Part shown: piece by piece, positions 43,199 through 51,598 of the stretch
Layout: every line of letters starts with the position of its first letter
Position numbering within the stretch: the stretch's first letter is position 1
Assembly (NCBI GenBank): GCA_037133395.1
Contig: JBAXOG010000003.1
Location: 1 to 64,000 of the forward strand
DNA from: CAIZQW01 sp037133395
GTDB lineage: Bacteria > Verrucomicrobiota > Kiritimatiellia > RFP12 > UBA1067
DNA length: 64,000 nt
Reading direction: 5' to 3'
The notes under the pieces: model-generated
What the model was told of the DNA's origin: nothing
The model's input: only the letters and a program-made list of their open reading frames with translations
Databases searched by the model: none
Program-made: the position numbers and the translations under genes

Positions 43199-45061
43199 AT
43201 GAAAAACAAAACAAGAACAAACGTAACGGCATCATTGCCATTGAAACTCATTTTGACTGTCCTGCTGCTGGCGACGTTCTCCGAGGTGCACGCCGCCAAG
43301 CCGGTCGACCTCTCGCATGTGCCGCAGATCAGCGAGACGCCACAGCAACGTGATGAGCGCCTGCAATGGTTCCGCGACGCGAAGCTCGGGATGATGATCT
43401 GTTGGGGCCCCAACTCGCTGGGCGAGTGCGAGATCGGCTGGAGCCGCAAGGCCGCCCGGCCCTGGGACATCGGCAAGCCTAACAACGACAGAAAGCGCAC
43501 GGAGGATCCGGTTTACGACAACTATTACCAGCAGTTCAACCCGACGAATTTCAATGCCGACGCCTGGGCGCAAATGGCGAAGGCGTGCGGGTTCGAATAC
43601 GTGGTGGTCCTCACCAAGCATCATGACGGGTTTTCGATGTTCGACTCGAAGGTGACCGACTACGACATCATGGCGACGCCTTACAAGCGCGACATCATCA
43701 AGCAGTTCGCGGATGCATTCCACAAGCAGGGAATACGCTTCGGACTCTACTATTCGACCCGCGATTGGTATCACCCTGATTATCTCCAAGGCGACAACGC
43801 CAAGTATGACCAGTGGTATCGCACCCAGATCGAAGAGCTGCTCACCCACTACGGCCCCGTGTCCGTCTTATGGTTCGACAGCGTGGGCGGCAACGACTGG
43901 GGCAAATGGAAGTTCGATGACCTGTTCTCGATGATGTATCGCTTACAGCCGGGCTTGCTTGTCAATAACCGCGTGAAATTCATCGGGCCAAAGACTCCCG
44001 AAGACCGTGGTCCCGCATCGCCCGAAATCAAGACCATGACGCAGGGCGACTTTGGCACGCCGGAAGGTGTGATCGGCGCTTTCACGATCGACAAGGACTG
44101 GGAGTCCTGTCTGCGCGTGGGCCGGGGATGGTCCTATCGGGGTGAAGAGGGACACCGGAAACCGGCTGATGTGATCCGGATGCTGGTCAGCGCGGTGACT
44201 GGCGGGGGCAACCTGCTCTTGAGCTTCGGCCCACGGCCGGACGGTTCGATCGTCGGCTTCGAAACTGAAGTCGCTCAGGCTTTGGGAAATTGGCTCAAGA
44301 AAAATGGCGAGGCGATCTACGGGACGCGCGGCGGACCGTATCGCAACGGGATATGGGGCGGCAGTTGCCACAAGGGGGACAAACTCTATTTGCATTTCTA
44401 CCAGTGGCGGAAAGACGGTTGGACGTTCGATCCGCTGCCCTGTGTTGTGAAATCCGCACGCACGCTTGCGGGTGCAAAGGTGCACTTCGAGCAAACCGCC
44501 AAGGCGCTATCGCTTCGCTTCGACAAGGCGGAGTTTGCAACTCCCGCAACGGTTGTCGAACTGACACTCGATCAGCCGGTCAAGGACGGGCTGGTCGTGG
44601 GTGGCGTGCATGGGGAGGACCTCTCGGAACACGGCAAAATCCTCAGCGAGAACGCGACCCTGGAGTTGAGTTCGCAGTCGCGCCATGACAAGGGCGAACA
44701 CGAGCGCTTGTTCAAAGGGCAGCGGGCCAAATACGGCGACGCCTTCCAGACTGAACCTGAGAAGAACCCTTGGGCCAGGATTGATCTCGGCGCGGTAAAG
44801 AACGTCAAGGCCGTCGTGATCGAGAACAAGCCGACGGAGCGCCGGAGCGAGGGGCTGATCCTGTCGGTTTCGACGGACGGAAAGAAATGGGCCGAAATCT
44901 GGAAGGCAGAACAATGGGATTTGAGTTGGACGGTTCCAATCACGACCCTTGAAGCCGGCGCCGAGGTGCCGGGACGCAAGGCCCGTTATTTCAAGGTGGA
45001 AACCAAGGGCGATACAACCCGCCCGCTGATTTTGCAAAGGTTCACCGTTTATGGGGAATGA
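43199..45061 (+). CDS. GH29 alpha-L-fucosidase-type enzyme, near-duplicate of the 36952 gene
   Basis: 620 aa with a signal peptide (LKLILTVLLLATFSEVHAA). It can be aligned along its whole length with the product of 36952-38772: both begin the mature protein with DLSHVPQISETPQQ, share RPWDIGKPNN and RTEDPVYDNY, and end with the same F5/8-like domain. The nucleophile is D227 (VSVLWFDSVGG), and KHHDGFSMFDS is intact. The HWG His is Cys here (LGMMICWGPN, C68), which may alter fucose recognition. ATG 43199 was chosen over an upstream TTG because it starts just after the previous stop and gives a proper signal peptide. It probably arose by tandem duplication around the three intervening genes. Confidence 0.9.
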   Translation: MKNKTRTNVTASLPLKLILTVLLLATFSEVHAAKPVDLSHVPQISETPQQRDERLQWFRDAKLGMMICWGPNSLGECEIGWSRKAARPWDIGKPNNDRKRTEDPVYDNYYQQFNPTNFNADAWAQMAKACGFEYVVVLTKHHDGFSMFDSKVTDYDIMATPYKRDIIKQFADAFHKQGIRFGLYYSTRDWYHPDYLQGDNAKYDQWYRTQIEELLTHYGPVSVLWFDSVGGNDWGKWKFDDLFSMMYRLQPGLLVNNRVKFIGPKTPEDRGPASPEIKTMTQGDFGTPEGVIGAFTIDKDWESCLRVGRGWSYRGEEGHRKPADVIRMLVSAVTGGGNLLLSFGPRPDGSIVGFETEVAQALGNWLKKNGEAIYGTRGGPYRNGIWGGSCHKGDKLYLHFYQWRKDGWTFDPLPCVVKSARTLAGAKVHFEQTAKALSLRFDKAEFATPATVVELTLDQPVKDGLVVGGVHGEDLSEHGKILSENATLELSSQSRHDKGEHERLFKGQRAKYGDAFQTEPEKNPWARIDLGAVKNVKAVVIENKPTERRSEGLILSVSTDGKKWAEIWKAEQWDLSWTVPITTLEAGAEVPGRKARYFKVETKGDTTRPLILQRFTVYGE

Positions 45062-45074
45062 AGATGAGGAGAAT

Positions 45075-46889
45075 ATGACGACGATGAGAAAATGGGTTCA
45101 GGTTGGATTGTCTGTGTCGTGCGCCGTGGACATCTTCATAATTGGCGTAGCGGTAGCAGCGCCGGCTTCGGCTGGCGTTTTGGCGAGAGCCTCCAGCAGC
45201 GCGAGTGCGAAAAGCAGCGCTGATAAGGCCATGGATGGGGATGAGGCCACCTGGTGGTCGCCGACGCGCGAGGAGTGGACTACCAGAAGACCGACGTGGC
45301 TGGAGGTGGACCTCGGCGAAGAGCGGGAGATCGGCCATGCGTTCGTCACGGAACTGGCCGGTGGCAGTTATCCGCACATCCAGGACTTCCGGATTGAATA
45401 CAAAGACGGGGATACATGGAAGTGCGTCCATGAGGGCGCGGAGATTTTTGGACGGCGCGTTTACGACTTCAAATCTGTGAAAGCGCGCGTGTTTCGAATG
45501 ACCTTCATCAAGGTGCTGAGGTATCCGCAAAGCATCAATGAGTTTCACCTGTATGCGCCTGGAAAGCTGCCGGAGGCGGCGCTGGAGGCCAAGCGTCAGG
45601 AGGCGGAAACCGCCAAGCGCCTCGAGTGGTTCAAGGCCGCCAAATACGGGATGATGATTACTTGGGGGCCTTATGCCGTGGCCGGAGGCGAGTGGAATGG
45701 CAAACCTGTGAAGGGCATCGGTGAGTGGATTATGCGCCGGGCCAATGATGACAAGGGCATTCCCCTCAAGGAATACGAGCAACTCGCGGCGCGGTTCAAC
45801 CCGACGAAGTTCAACGCCGATGAGTGGGTCCAATTGGCGGTCGATGCGGGGATGAAATACATCGTCGCCATGCCCAAGCACCACGACGGCTTCGCGATGT
45901 TCCACTCGGCGGTGGATAAGTATAACATTTTTGATTACACCCAGTGGAAGCGGGATCCCATGAAGGAACTGGCGGCGGCCTGTGCCAAGAAAGGGATCAA
46001 GCTGGGATTCTACTACTCGCAGTCGCAGGATTGGCATCATCCATACGGCGCGGGCAACGATCTGGAGTATCCGCCCCTCAACAAACCGATCGAGGATTTT
46101 TCAAAATACCTCAACGAAAAGGCATTGCCCCAGGTACGTGAAATCATGACCGGGTATGGTCCCGTGGCCCTGATCTGGTTTGACACCCCAAAAAACATGC
46201 CTGCCGACTGGGCCGGAAAGTTCCGCGACGCGATCCGTGCGGTCCAGCCCGATACGCTCATCAATAGTCGCCTTGGTCCGGGAGGCTATCAGGATTACCT
46301 GTCCCGTAACGACAACGACATTCCTCCGGCTGGCCTTCCCGGCGCGTGGGAGACCGCCGCCACGCTCAATCACACATGGGGATTCAAGAAAAGTGACACG
46401 CAATGGAAGACTCCGGAGGATCTTCTCTTCAAACTCGTGGACATCACCAGCAAGGGAGGCAACTACCTTTTGAACGTCGGTCCCGATGCCGAGGGGGTTA
46501 TCCCGCAAGCCAGCCAGGACAATTTAAGGAAAGTGGGTGCCTGGCTCAAGGTCAACGGAGAAGCAGTTTATGGCACGGGTCCCACGCCGTTTGGCGCGGA
46601 GCTCGGCAGCGTCGATCCCGTTAAAAAAGACAAGGGGGGCTATCCGCTTTTCAACCCCAACACCGCCTGGCGCTGCACGACGAAGCCCGGAAAACTTTAC
46701 ATCACCCTCTTCCAGTGGCCCAGTACCACGTTCGAATTGCCCGGTGTAAAAGAGAAGGTGACAAAAGCTTACTTTCTAAGCGAGCGGACCAAGCCGGTGA
46801 GCTTCTCGCAGGAAACCGATAAACTGGTGGTCCGGCTTCCACCGCAGGCACCTGATGCCATGGCCTCGGTGCTTTGTTTGGAATATTGA
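45075..46889 (+). CDS. GH29 enzyme with N-terminal F5/8-type domain
   Basis: 604 aa. A signal segment (CAVDIFIIGVAVAAPASA) precedes an F5/8 type C domain at ~35-162 (KAMDGDEATWWSPT, WLEVDLGEEREIGHAFVTE). The GH29 barrel is at ~180-510: YGMMITWGPY (Thr where His is usual), FNPTKFNADEWVQLA, MPKHHDGFAMF, nucleophile D370 in ALIWFDTPKN, and NYLLNVGPDAEG. The closest relative in the window by motifs is the protein at 20180-21949, which also has Thr at that point. The binding domain is N-terminal here but C-terminal in the other GH29 proteins. The start (45075) follows AGGAG closely; ATG 45084 is equally possible. Last gene of its operon. Confidence 0.9.
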   Translation: MTTMRKWVQVGLSVSCAVDIFIIGVAVAAPASAGVLARASSSASAKSSADKAMDGDEATWWSPTREEWTTRRPTWLEVDLGEEREIGHAFVTELAGGSYPHIQDFRIEYKDGDTWKCVHEGAEIFGRRVYDFKSVKARVFRMTFIKVLRYPQSINEFHLYAPGKLPEAALEAKRQEAETAKRLEWFKAAKYGMMITWGPYAVAGGEWNGKPVKGIGEWIMRRANDDKGIPLKEYEQLAARFNPTKFNADEWVQLAVDAGMKYIVAMPKHHDGFAMFHSAVDKYNIFDYTQWKRDPMKELAAACAKKGIKLGFYYSQSQDWHHPYGAGNDLEYPPLNKPIEDFSKYLNEKALPQVREIMTGYGPVALIWFDTPKNMPADWAGKFRDAIRAVQPDTLINSRLGPGGYQDYLSRNDNDIPPAGLPGAWETAATLNHTWGFKKSDTQWKTPEDLLFKLVDITSKGGNYLLNVGPDAEGVIPQASQDNLRKVGAWLKVNGEAVYGTGPTPFGAELGSVDPVKKDKGGYPLFNPNTAWRCTTKPGKLYITLFQWPSTTFELPGVKEKVTKAYFLSERTKPVSFSQETDKLVVRLPPQAPDAMASVLCLEY

Positions 46890-46996
46890 AAGCTCAAGCG
46901 GAAGCGAAACCGACGCGCTCTTCCTGGAAGTGGGTTGCGGGAATTGCCGCTTCAAGGCGAGCTAACGTATTTGAATGGCTGGGCTTCTTTGACGTT

Positions 46997-47071
46997 TGCG
47001 CAAAAAAACAAAAAATAAACGCAATAGTCTGTGGTGTTTTTTGAGCGGCTTTGCTTAAATAAGCCTATAAT
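46997..47071 (+). promoter_or_regulatory. Shared upstream element and promoter of the 47113 operon
   Basis: The 25-bp element (46997-47021: TGCGCAAAAA ... AAAATAAACG) is the second copy of that at 27562-27586. A TATAAT -10 (47066-47071) and a TTGAGC -35-like hexamer (47041-47046) follow with a long 19-base spacer. The element lies ten bases further from the -10 than in the other promoter (69 against 59), close to one helical turn. AAGGAGA precedes the ATG at 47113. The rest of 46890-46996 shows nothing I can support. Confidence 0.58.
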
Positions 47072-47112
47072 AAATACGTGGTTACAACAAAACGTTAAAA
47101 AGGAGAACAACG

Positions 47113-48669
47113 ATGAAAAACAAAACAGTTGTCATGAAAATGCTTTGCTTGATCCTGATCGCGCCCTTGGGCGTGATGGCGGCTGATCGTCACAAGAAGG
47201 ATAACAACGACAATCTGAACACGACCACGAGCTGGGTCGAGGGGGCGGTTCCTGGTAACACGGACATCGCCATCTGGGACGCCACCGTCGCTACGCCGGC
47301 GAACTGTACGAATACTGCGAGTACAGGGTTTGGTGCTGTGAAGGGTATCGTGGTTTCCGATCCTGCATCGGATGTGAGAATCACGCAGGGAACAACCGTA
47401 GCTATCGGAACGAACGGAATCGTCTTGTCCGGAACCCGTGACCTCTATTTATCCATGGGCGGGAATATTTTTAATCTTGGGACTGGAGCACAGACGTGGA
47501 ATATCGCATCGGGCCGCACGGTGACGATTGACAGCACCAAGCCCTATTTCTGGTCCGGGTCATTGCAGGGAAAGCTGACACTGACAGGCGCCGGAACTGT
47601 GGTTTTTACGAACGGCACCCCTGCCATCGGTTATAATAGCGCCATCAAGTCCAACACGCTGGAGATTGTCGACAGCACGTTGCGCCTCTACAGCGGACTA
47701 TGGGTGGCCAGTTCAGGAACCGGTGTGGTCTATCAGACGGGCGGAACAGTGGATTTGCGTAACATGTGTACACTCGGGGGCGGGAATGCGGCGGTGGCAT
47801 CGTATGATCTCGCAGGGGGTCAGTTCTCAAGTACGGCAAACTTAAATCTTGGCTTGTCTTTCCCCAATACGGGCAGGAGCAATAGTATCGCGCGATTCAC
47901 TGTCCGAGAGGCGGGCGCGGCGCTCGTGCGGGACATTCTGATGGGCGGCAGTAGGAATACCAACGGCACGATGACGCTGACGCTGAAGACCGGCGGCACG
48001 CTGAGCGCCAATTCAATCACGACGGACGTCACCGCGGTCGACTGTGCGCTGCTGATGGAATTTGACGGCGGGATCCTGAAACCGACAGGGAATAACGCGA
48101 CTTTCTTCAACGCGATGGCACAGGCGGCGGGATCCGTCGGTACATCAAAGGCGACCCTTTCAGCCAATGGCGCGGTCATTGACACGGCGGGTTATAACGT
48201 CACGATCGCGCAGCCTCTGGCCGATGCGGACGGACAGGTGGGGCGCTTGGTCAAGCTGGGCGCGGGAACGTTGACGCTGACCAATGCCCATACGTTCACG
48301 GGGCCCGTGGTGGTCAGTAACGGTACATTGCGCGTGGCATCCAACGCGACGCTGGCCAGCACGAACTGGGTCATCGCGGCCGGCGCCACGAACACGTTCG
48401 ACAGCGCCGTGAGTCTGGCGGGCAAGAACGTCACGATCGATGCGGGCGGGTCGGTGAATCCCGGCCTGCTGGACGTGACGGGTACCCTTACGCTGGGTGG
48501 CAAGCTAACGGTGGTCAACACGGGCGACCGGCAGAAGATCGCCCAATGTACTGGGGTACTGTCGGGCGACTTCGATGAGGTTGTACCCAAAGGATATATC
48601 GTGCGGAAAATCGGCGACACGGAACTGTGGTTGATAAAGATCAAAGGCACCCTGATCAGCGTATTATGA
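47113..48669 (+). CDS. PATR-like secreted/surface beta-helix protein, first gene of its operon
   Basis: 518 aa with a signal peptide (MLCLILIAPLGVMAA). The body is Gly/Thr/Asn-rich, with a good autotransporter-associated beta-strand repeat near residues 375-405 (VKLGAGTLTLTNAHTFTGPV, then VVVSNGTLRVAS). The C-terminus (TELWLIKIKGTLISVL) parallels that of the PATR-like protein at 17722-19791, which ends GTLIRFF. Like that protein, it is the first gene after a promoter with a TGCGCAAAAA-type element and precedes polysaccharide-active enzymes. A role in displaying enzymes or holding the glycan at the cell surface is possible but unproven. An outer-membrane barrel domain is not seen. Confidence 0.8.
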   Translation: MKNKTVVMKMLCLILIAPLGVMAADRHKKDNNDNLNTTTSWVEGAVPGNTDIAIWDATVATPANCTNTASTGFGAVKGIVVSDPASDVRITQGTTVAIGTNGIVLSGTRDLYLSMGGNIFNLGTGAQTWNIASGRTVTIDSTKPYFWSGSLQGKLTLTGAGTVVFTNGTPAIGYNSAIKSNTLEIVDSTLRLYSGLWVASSGTGVVYQTGGTVDLRNMCTLGGGNAAVASYDLAGGQFSSTANLNLGLSFPNTGRSNSIARFTVREAGAALVRDILMGGSRNTNGTMTLTLKTGGTLSANSITTDVTAVDCALLMEFDGGILKPTGNNATFFNAMAQAAGSVGTSKATLSANGAVIDTAGYNVTIAQPLADADGQVGRLVKLGAGTLTLTNAHTFTGPVVVSNGTLRVASNATLASTNWVIAAGATNTFDSAVSLAGKNVTIDAGGSVNPGLLDVTGTLTLGGKLTVVNTGDRQKIAQCTGVLSGDFDEVVPKGYIVRKIGDTELWLIKIKGTLISVL

Positions 48670-48744
48670 CGATGCCTGGCAATTCTGTCTGACATTGAAT
48701 CGGCGGGGCGGCTTTCGGGGGAGAGCCGAAGAGGAGGAATGACC

Positions 48745-51558
48745 ATGAGCGTGAGTACCGATTGCTGTTATGCGAGCAGCGGGGGACTGTGGATGGTGCT
48801 TGCCGTCTTTGCTGCCTTCATGCAGCCGGGCGTTTCCAGAAGCGAGAGTACGACGATTAGCCGTATGCTGGAAAATGAAGCCTATCGAATACAGGTGCTG
48901 AACAACGGAACACTGGAGCTGCTCCCGGCGGGCAGCAAGGCGGCGTTCGTTTTCCGACCTGAATTCACGGCCCTGCTTCAATTCGGAACGTTGACATTGG
49001 TCGGTGCCAAGTGCCAGGAGCCCGTCTACAATCTGGTCGGCTGGAAGATCGGCGCCAGCAAGGACACGATTCTGGATGTGTATCAAACAGGCGAGCGGAG
49101 GGTATTGGATCAGCCGGTCGTAACCGTCTTCAAGGATCATGTCGAGTGGAAATTCTCAGGCGAGGACCTTGAGGTGTCGGCCACCGTCAGGTTGCCGGAA
49201 GGGGCGGCTGATCCGGTTCTCACGTATTCCGTGGTTGCCAAAAAAAATGCGTTTTATTCGGTTGCCTATTCGGGTGCGCCTGCGGCATCGTTAAAAGATG
49301 CGGTTGAAGTGTGGCAGCCCTTGATTTGGGATGGTCGGCGTCTTCCTGTACAAAGTTATCTGATGAGTGATGTCTTCTGTTCGATTCCCGGCTGTCTGGT
49401 AGAGACCGCCCAGGGAACCTGTGGCGTGATGGCAGACCCCCTGCTGTTCCCATATGAGATGCCGAACGGGCGGAACACGCGCTTCGGCGTGGTGCTTCGG
49501 AACGCGGAGGGACGGGCGCAACCCCTTGTCTTTGCGCCGGTTCCCGGTACGGTAAACGCGAAGTTCAAGCCAGGGCAGCGGGCTGATTTCACGTTGGTTC
49601 TGGTGGCCAGAAACCGGTCGCTAAGCGCAACCTTCGAGCATGTGGCCCGCGCGATCTGCAAATTTCGCGATGTGCGTGAAAACACGCTGGCCACGTTGAA
49701 TCAGGCGTTGGACAACATGATTGATTTCGCCCTGAGCGAAAAGGCGGAGTTCAGTCCAGCGGATCGCGCCTTCACGTATCACGATTCCAAGGGCACGGTG
49801 AAAAATGTCTCCGCGCTCCATCCGCTCTCTGTCGGACAGGTGATGGATAACGAGAAGCTGTTCCACGAGCAAGGGATACCCATTTTGGAATACCTGATGT
49901 CGCGGGAAAAGTTCCTGTTCGCCTTTTCAGCGGAGGCCAGGAATCAGACGCCCTCGCGGAACATGTCCGGCCCTGCCATGCCGATCGCGGAGTTGGCAGC
50001 GCTTCAGCGGATGACGGGAGGAGCCTCGCCGATATTTCTTGAAGAGGCGCTGCGTCTGCATGGGGTGGATCGGATGCTGAACATGGAATGGGTCAGTCCG
50101 AAGAATGCGTGGCAGAACGATCTCTGGCTGTACCGGGCAACGCGCGACATGAAGTATTTGGAAGCTTCCTGTCGTAAGGCCGATCGTTATATTGCCGAGC
50201 GGATTGACAAACAGCCGACGGATTTCAAAGAAGCGGGCGTCGGAACGTTTTTCGATTACATGACGCCGGCCTGGAAGGAATTGTACGAGCTATATGTTGA
50301 GACCCGGAACGCGAAGTATCTGGAGGCCGCACATAGAGGAGCCAGAAGATATGCGCAGTTCATCTGGTTTTTCCCTGCGGTTCCGGAGGGGGACATCGCG
50401 GTGAATCAAAGTGGCTTTGCCCCGCGCCGGGGGAGCGATCAGCCCAGCGCGATTCCCGTGCAACCCGAGACCGTTCCCGCATGGCGGGTCTCGGAGCAGG
50501 GACTGATGGCGGAAGGTAACGGTACGGCCGGCCGGCTCGGCATCCTGCTTGCCACGCATGCGCCGTGGTTTCGCCGTATCGGGTTTGAGGCAAAAGATCC
50601 CTTCTTAAGCGACATCGCCCGTTCGGCCGTCATCGGACGATATGCCAACTTCCCGGGTTATCATGTCAACACCGCGTATTCGACTGCCCAGGAGAAGTTC
50701 GAGTTTCCATTGCATACCTTCACCAATCTTGCGCGCGTGACCTCCTTTCACTTCAACCATGTGCTCCCCATGGCGAATCTGGCACTGGATTACCTGATGG
50801 CGGATGCGTATGCGGTGTCCAAAGGCCTGATTGATTTCCCTTCCGAATATACGGAAGGATATGCCTATCTTGCCGCCAAGGTGTATGGCGCGCCCGGACG
50901 TTTTTATGATGTTGGAAACGTGTATCCGTGGATGCCGAAGGGGCTGGTCACCACGGATACGGTTCAGTTGAACTATGTGGCCGGGCGTACGGAGGACACC
51001 TTCTGTCTGGCGTTGGTGAATCAATGTGCGCGCGAATTGAAAGACGTTACGGTACGTTTGGATGGAAACCGTTTCGCTCAGCACGCGAAGGGAACGTTTC
51101 CAGCCCGTTGTTGGGTGGACAATCAACTGCAAAAGGATGGCATGTCTGTTGAGAACGGCATCTGTAGAGTTTCCGTGCCGGCAAAGGGTCTTGTCGCGCT
51201 TGCCGTCAGCGGCTTGAAACCTGTTCCGACATTCCAGGACAAAGTCAGACCCGCTGCGGCAACACCTGTAATGACGCCGAGCCGTTGGCGTCTGAAGGCG
51301 CCTCAAGGTGACGATGTGGTTGCCATGGTGCTTTCCTTCGGCCCTGAACTGACCTGGCTTTATGCTTATCAGACAGGGACCTCCGGCACCGTGAAGGCTC
51401 TTGCGCTCACCGTGAAGACAACCTCCCGGAGCTGTACGCTACGCGATGAAGCGTTCCCCTTTGAATTTACTTTGCCCCTTTCCGAAAAGGAACGGATCCT
51501 TGAACTTTCGCTGGAGGCAGAGGCTGTTAACGAACAAAAAGCGCAGGCGGCTCTGTGA
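48745..51558 (+). CDS. Large secreted protein of the unrecognised family (paralogue 3)
   Basis: 937 aa with a hydrophobic N-terminus (GLWMVLAVFAAFMQPGVS). It is closer to the protein at 27672 than to that at 33614: FRDVRENTLATLNQALDNM, SREKFLFAF, FLEAAHRGARRYAQFIWF-like spacing, PAWRVSEQGL, DIARSAVIGRYANFPGYHVN (~625-645), YDVGNVYPWMPKGL and SFGPELTWLYAY. The same three-part plan (beta-sandwich, helical barrel, beta-sandwich) applies. Of two in-frame ATGs, 48745 has GGAGG at seven bases, whereas 48739 abuts it. Located between the PATR-like gene and the GH106 rhamnosidase, so its substrate may be a rhamnose-containing polysaccharide. No catalytic residues can be named. Confidence 0.75.
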   Translation: MSVSTDCCYASSGGLWMVLAVFAAFMQPGVSRSESTTISRMLENEAYRIQVLNNGTLELLPAGSKAAFVFRPEFTALLQFGTLTLVGAKCQEPVYNLVGWKIGASKDTILDVYQTGERRVLDQPVVTVFKDHVEWKFSGEDLEVSATVRLPEGAADPVLTYSVVAKKNAFYSVAYSGAPAASLKDAVEVWQPLIWDGRRLPVQSYLMSDVFCSIPGCLVETAQGTCGVMADPLLFPYEMPNGRNTRFGVVLRNAEGRAQPLVFAPVPGTVNAKFKPGQRADFTLVLVARNRSLSATFEHVARAICKFRDVRENTLATLNQALDNMIDFALSEKAEFSPADRAFTYHDSKGTVKNVSALHPLSVGQVMDNEKLFHEQGIPILEYLMSREKFLFAFSAEARNQTPSRNMSGPAMPIAELAALQRMTGGASPIFLEEALRLHGVDRMLNMEWVSPKNAWQNDLWLYRATRDMKYLEASCRKADRYIAERIDKQPTDFKEAGVGTFFDYMTPAWKELYELYVETRNAKYLEAAHRGARRYAQFIWFFPAVPEGDIAVNQSGFAPRRGSDQPSAIPVQPETVPAWRVSEQGLMAEGNGTAGRLGILLATHAPWFRRIGFEAKDPFLSDIARSAVIGRYANFPGYHVNTAYSTAQEKFEFPLHTFTNLARVTSFHFNHVLPMANLALDYLMADAYAVSKGLIDFPSEYTEGYAYLAAKVYGAPGRFYDVGNVYPWMPKGLVTTDTVQLNYVAGRTEDTFCLALVNQCARELKDVTVRLDGNRFAQHAKGTFPARCWVDNQLQKDGMSVENGICRVSVPAKGLVALAVSGLKPVPTFQDKVRPAAATPVMTPSRWRLKAPQGDDVVAMVLSFGPELTWLYAYQTGTSGTVKALALTVKTTSRSCTLRDEAFPFEFTLPLSEKERILELSLEAEAVNEQKAQAAL

Positions 51559-51598
51559 TTTATGAACGACAGATGATCAATGACTCAGGAGAAGAGAC

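Noticed and set aside
48700..48735. Intrinsic terminator between the PATR-like gene and the next gene
   Set aside because: A CGGCT/AGCCG stem is present but short with no T-run, and it overlaps the GGAGG leader of the next gene.
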